From assembly GCA_018828145.1 (NCBI GenBank), contig JAHJWO010000003.1, positions 1 to 64,000 on the forward strand: a stretch of DNA of 64,000 bases, written 5' to 3'. Made by a program: the position numbers and the translations under genes. Positions 62,005 to 64,000 of this stretch are shown here, in pieces; position 1 is the first letter of the stretch, and each line of letters starts with the position of its first letter. The notes under the pieces are model-generated. The model did not search any database. It saw only the letters and a list, made by a program, of their open reading frames with translations, and had not been told where the DNA came from. Source of the stretch: Alphaproteobacteria bacterium. GTDB lineage: Bacteria > Pseudomonadota > Alphaproteobacteria > Rhizobiales > Devosiaceae.

Positions 62005-63198
62005 ATGCCATCGGTATTTTCGCGCTCGGCCAGCCCCGAGCTGCGCGCTTCCATTTATCAGTTTACCGTCTATATCCCCGGTGGCGTGGCCTCGGTCTTC
62101 CTTGGCATCTGGCTCAGCGAACATGGTGTGCCGGCCGATCAGATCGGCATCATCAATGCCCTGCCGACCCTGTGCCTGCTGTTGCTCAACATCATTGTCG
62201 GCCGCATCGCCGACAAGGCCGATGACTGGCGCACGGCGCTGATCGTCATCTCGCTGGCCTCCGCGCTGGCGCCGCTGCCGCTGTATTTCGTATCCGAATT
62301 CTGGGGCATCCTGCTGGTCTGGGCGCTCTGCGCCACCAGCAACGGCCTCGTGGCGCCGGTGATCGACGCGGCCACGGTGCGCATGACGCGTCGCAACGGC
62401 ACCGATTTCGGTGCGGTGCGGGCATGGGCCACGGTGGGCTATGTCTTCGCGGCGGCGGGGATTGGCCTCTTGCTCAACGTGCTGGGCTCGGGTGCCTTCG
62501 TCACGCTCTATGTCGCGACCGTCGTGGTGCGCGCCGCGCTGGCCTATCTGCTGCCGCGCTTTCGGACGCCGGCGCCCAAAGTCACTCTGGCCAATATTCC
62601 GGGACCTGCGCCGCAGCGCACGCGGCTCAAGGATTCGCTGCAGCTCTGGTTCGTCCTGCCCCTGCTCGCCTTTGCGCTGGTCAATTCCAGCAATTCCATC
62701 ATCGGCAGTTTTGCCGCTCTGCTCTGGCACGAGAATGGCATCCCCACCTACTTCCTGGGTCCACTGCTGGGCATTGCAGCGGTCGGCGAGGCCATCCTGA
62801 TGTTTGGCTGGCGTCGCTTCGGCGGGCGGGTCACTGCGCGCAACATGATCTTGGTGGCGGCGCTGGCGGGCCTGTTGCGCTTCACCGTGATGGCGTTCAA
62901 CCCGCCGGTGGAGGTACTGTTCTTCACCCAGCTCCTGCATGCCTTCAGCTTTGGCATGGGCTATTTCGGCGTGGTGCACTTCATCGCCAACTGGACCGAT
63001 GAGTCCAATGCGGCCGAGGCGCAGGGATTTGCCAATATGCTCAATATGGGCGCAGCCATGATGGCGCTGGTCGTGTTCGGCGTGCTGGTCGAGTATTTCG
63101 GGTCCTATGCCTTCTTCTACTCCACCATCACCGCCCTCCTGGCCGTTGTCTGCGTGCTGGTTTCGCTGCGCATCCGGCCGCCCAAGGATGCACATTGA
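62005..63198 (+). CDS. MFS transporter (MFS_1-like, HcaT type)
   Basis: 397 residues with 12 helices. N-terminal helices 1-2 have VYIPGGVASVFLGIWLSEHGVPADQIGIINALP; the segment RMTRRNGTDFGAVRAWATVGYVFA with a D-F-G-x-x-R motif is typical of the HcaT/NupG-related subgroup. The substrate is unknown. The ATG at 62005 is chosen because it begins the N-terminal polar stretch; the ribosome binding site is weak (GGAGTTCG). The next gene is a close relative. Confidence 0.85.
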   Translation: MPSVFSRSASPELRASIYQFTVYIPGGVASVFLGIWLSEHGVPADQIGIINALPTLCLLLLNIIVGRIADKADDWRTALIVISLASALAPLPLYFVSEFWGILLVWALCATSNGLVAPVIDAATVRMTRRNGTDFGAVRAWATVGYVFAAAGIGLLLNVLGSGAFVTLYVATVVVRAALAYLLPRFRTPAPKVTLANIPGPAPQRTRLKDSLQLWFVLPLLAFALVNSSNSIIGSFAALLWHENGIPTYFLGPLLGIAAVGEAILMFGWRRFGGRVTARNMILVAALAGLLRFTVMAFNPPVEVLFFTQLLHAFSFGMGYFGVVHFIANWTDESNAAEAQGFANMLNMGAAMMALVVFGVLVEYFGSYAFFYSTITALLAVVCVLVSLRIRPPKDAH

Positions 63199-63292
63199 CT
63201 GCCCCGCCGAAATCGATATGGCTGGACACATACTGACCAGCCACTGATCTCCCGCCGGTGCTCCCGGTGCAATCGAACCTCGAGTACATTCC

Positions 63293-64000
63293 ATGTCGCT
63301 CGCCGTGGCGCCTGCGCGCCTGACGCCCGAATTGCGCACGACGGCCTTCTACTTCACCTATTTCATGGGGCCGGGGGCGGCGGTGATGTTCCTGCCCATC
63401 TGGCTGAGCGAGAAGGGCATTTCGACCGAGCAGATCGGCCTGATCAATGCGGTCCCGGTCTTTGTCATCCTGGCGCTCAACCTGGTGGTGGGGCGCCTCG
63501 CCGATCAGGCCAAGGACTGGCGGCAGGTGATCGTCATAGGCGCAGTCATCGCCGGCATTGTTCCGATCGGGCTGTTCTTCGTCAACGAGTTCTGGGGCAT
63601 CCTGCTGTTCTGGACCCTGGCCAGCCTGCCGGGCGGGGCGATCGGGCCGGTGCTGGACGCCGCCATCATGCGCATGACACGCCGCAATGGGACGGATTTC
63701 GGCACCATCCGCGCCTGGGGCACGGTGGGCTACATGCTGTTCAACGCGCTGACCGGATTCCTCGTCGTCTGGTTCGGGTCAGATATTTTCGTTCCGCTTT
63801 TCGTTGGTTTGGCCTTGTTGCGCGCCGCTGTGTCGCTGCAATTGCCCGCCTTCCGCGCGCCCGCCGGGCTGCCCACCGTTGCGGCGGCCCAGCCGGTCGC
63901 CGGCAAGCTGCGCGAGATCATCACCAAGCCATGGTTCATCCTGCCGCTGATCGGCTTCTCGATCGTTTTCGGCACCCATATCGTGCTCAACGCCTTTGGC
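63293..64000 (+). CDS. MFS transporter, tandem relative (partial, runs off the window)
   Basis: At least 236 codons without a stop to the window end. It matches the previous gene in layout: MGPGAAVMFLPIWLSEKG with EQIGLINAVPV, NEFWGILLFW, and RMTRRNGTDFGTIRAWGTVGY. The two are probably a duplication with diverged specificity. ATG at 63293. Confidence 0.85.
   Translation, partial: MSLAVAPARLTPELRTTAFYFTYFMGPGAAVMFLPIWLSEKGISTEQIGLINAVPVFVILALNLVVGRLADQAKDWRQVIVIGAVIAGIVPIGLFFVNEFWGILLFWTLASLPGGAIGPVLDAAIMRMTRRNGTDFGTIRAWGTVGYMLFNALTGFLVVWFGSDIFVPLFVGLALLRAAVSLQLPAFRAPAGLPTVAAAQPVAGKLREIITKPWFILPLIGFSIVFGTHIVLNAFG

Overview
The window looks like a chromosome segment of a GC-rich alphaproteobacterium of the order Hyphomicrobiales, most probably Devosia or a close relative. 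The evidence is a circularly permuted two-piece tmRNA gene at the left edge, the gene order thyA-folA-hflK-hflC-serB/miaA followed by ilvB-ilvN, the fused IolC with a DUF2090 aldolase half, and palindromic intergenic repeats of the type common in this order. The genus is an inference from recall, not from a search. No phage, transposon, plasmid gene or CRISPR array was seen; the segment is mostly core genome with a few accessory patches.

Layout. Bases 1-321: tmRNA (minus strand), cut by the window edge. 409-9465: housekeeping genes (Cys-cluster protein, RidA, thymidylate synthase, dihydrofolate reductase, HflK/HflC membrane protease regulators, phosphoserine phosphatase, tRNA prenyltransferase). 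9462-14314: MATE pump, small membrane and lipoprotein genes, a cold-shock gene with a long leader, a Nudix hydrolase and a PiT phosphate transporter. 14481-17052: an attenuator-controlled acetolactate synthase operon ilvB-ilvN. 17148-24123: pdxJ, an FMN reductase, potassium uptake protein Kup, an old-yellow-enzyme homologue, a hydrolase and two small secreted proteins of unknown role. 24461-31238: a co-directional signalling block with a small sulfite-oxidase-fold-like periplasmic protein, two membrane GGDEF-EAL proteins and two tandem orphan periplasmic amino-acid-binding proteins. 31301-38764: inositol catabolism genes iolC-iolD-iolE-(small membrane protein)-iolB, with a divergent Gfo/Idh/MocA oxidoreductase and an IolR-type operator between them. 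38786-46813: a TetR regulator with ilvC, a radical SAM protein, a run of small metabolic genes, and leuA preceded by a Leu-rich mini-ORF. 46872-51196: an acetyltransferase, a frameshifted endonuclease/exonuclease/phosphatase-family gene, a HisC-like aminotransferase, small proteins, an MscS channel and tRNA-Lys(CTT). 51406-64000: TerC, a FemAB-like/flippase/GNAT cell-surface group, acetyl-CoA synthetase, a large PPC-domain membrane protein, a secreted NagZ-type glycosidase, an LpxH-like phosphoesterase and two tandem MFS transporters, the second cut by the window end.

How it fits together. Branched-chain amino acid synthesis is spread over three loci here (ilvBN, ilvC, leuA), each with a different upstream control signal: a leader peptide with terminator, a TetR gene with a 16-bp palindrome, and a possible Leu-rich leader. 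The inositol genes form one catabolic unit with a predicted shared operator. The 24461-31238 block is the best candidate for a little-described system, combining periplasmic sensing-type proteins with cyclic-di-GMP turnover enzymes. Functional names rest on motifs and recalled family features; no database search was possible.
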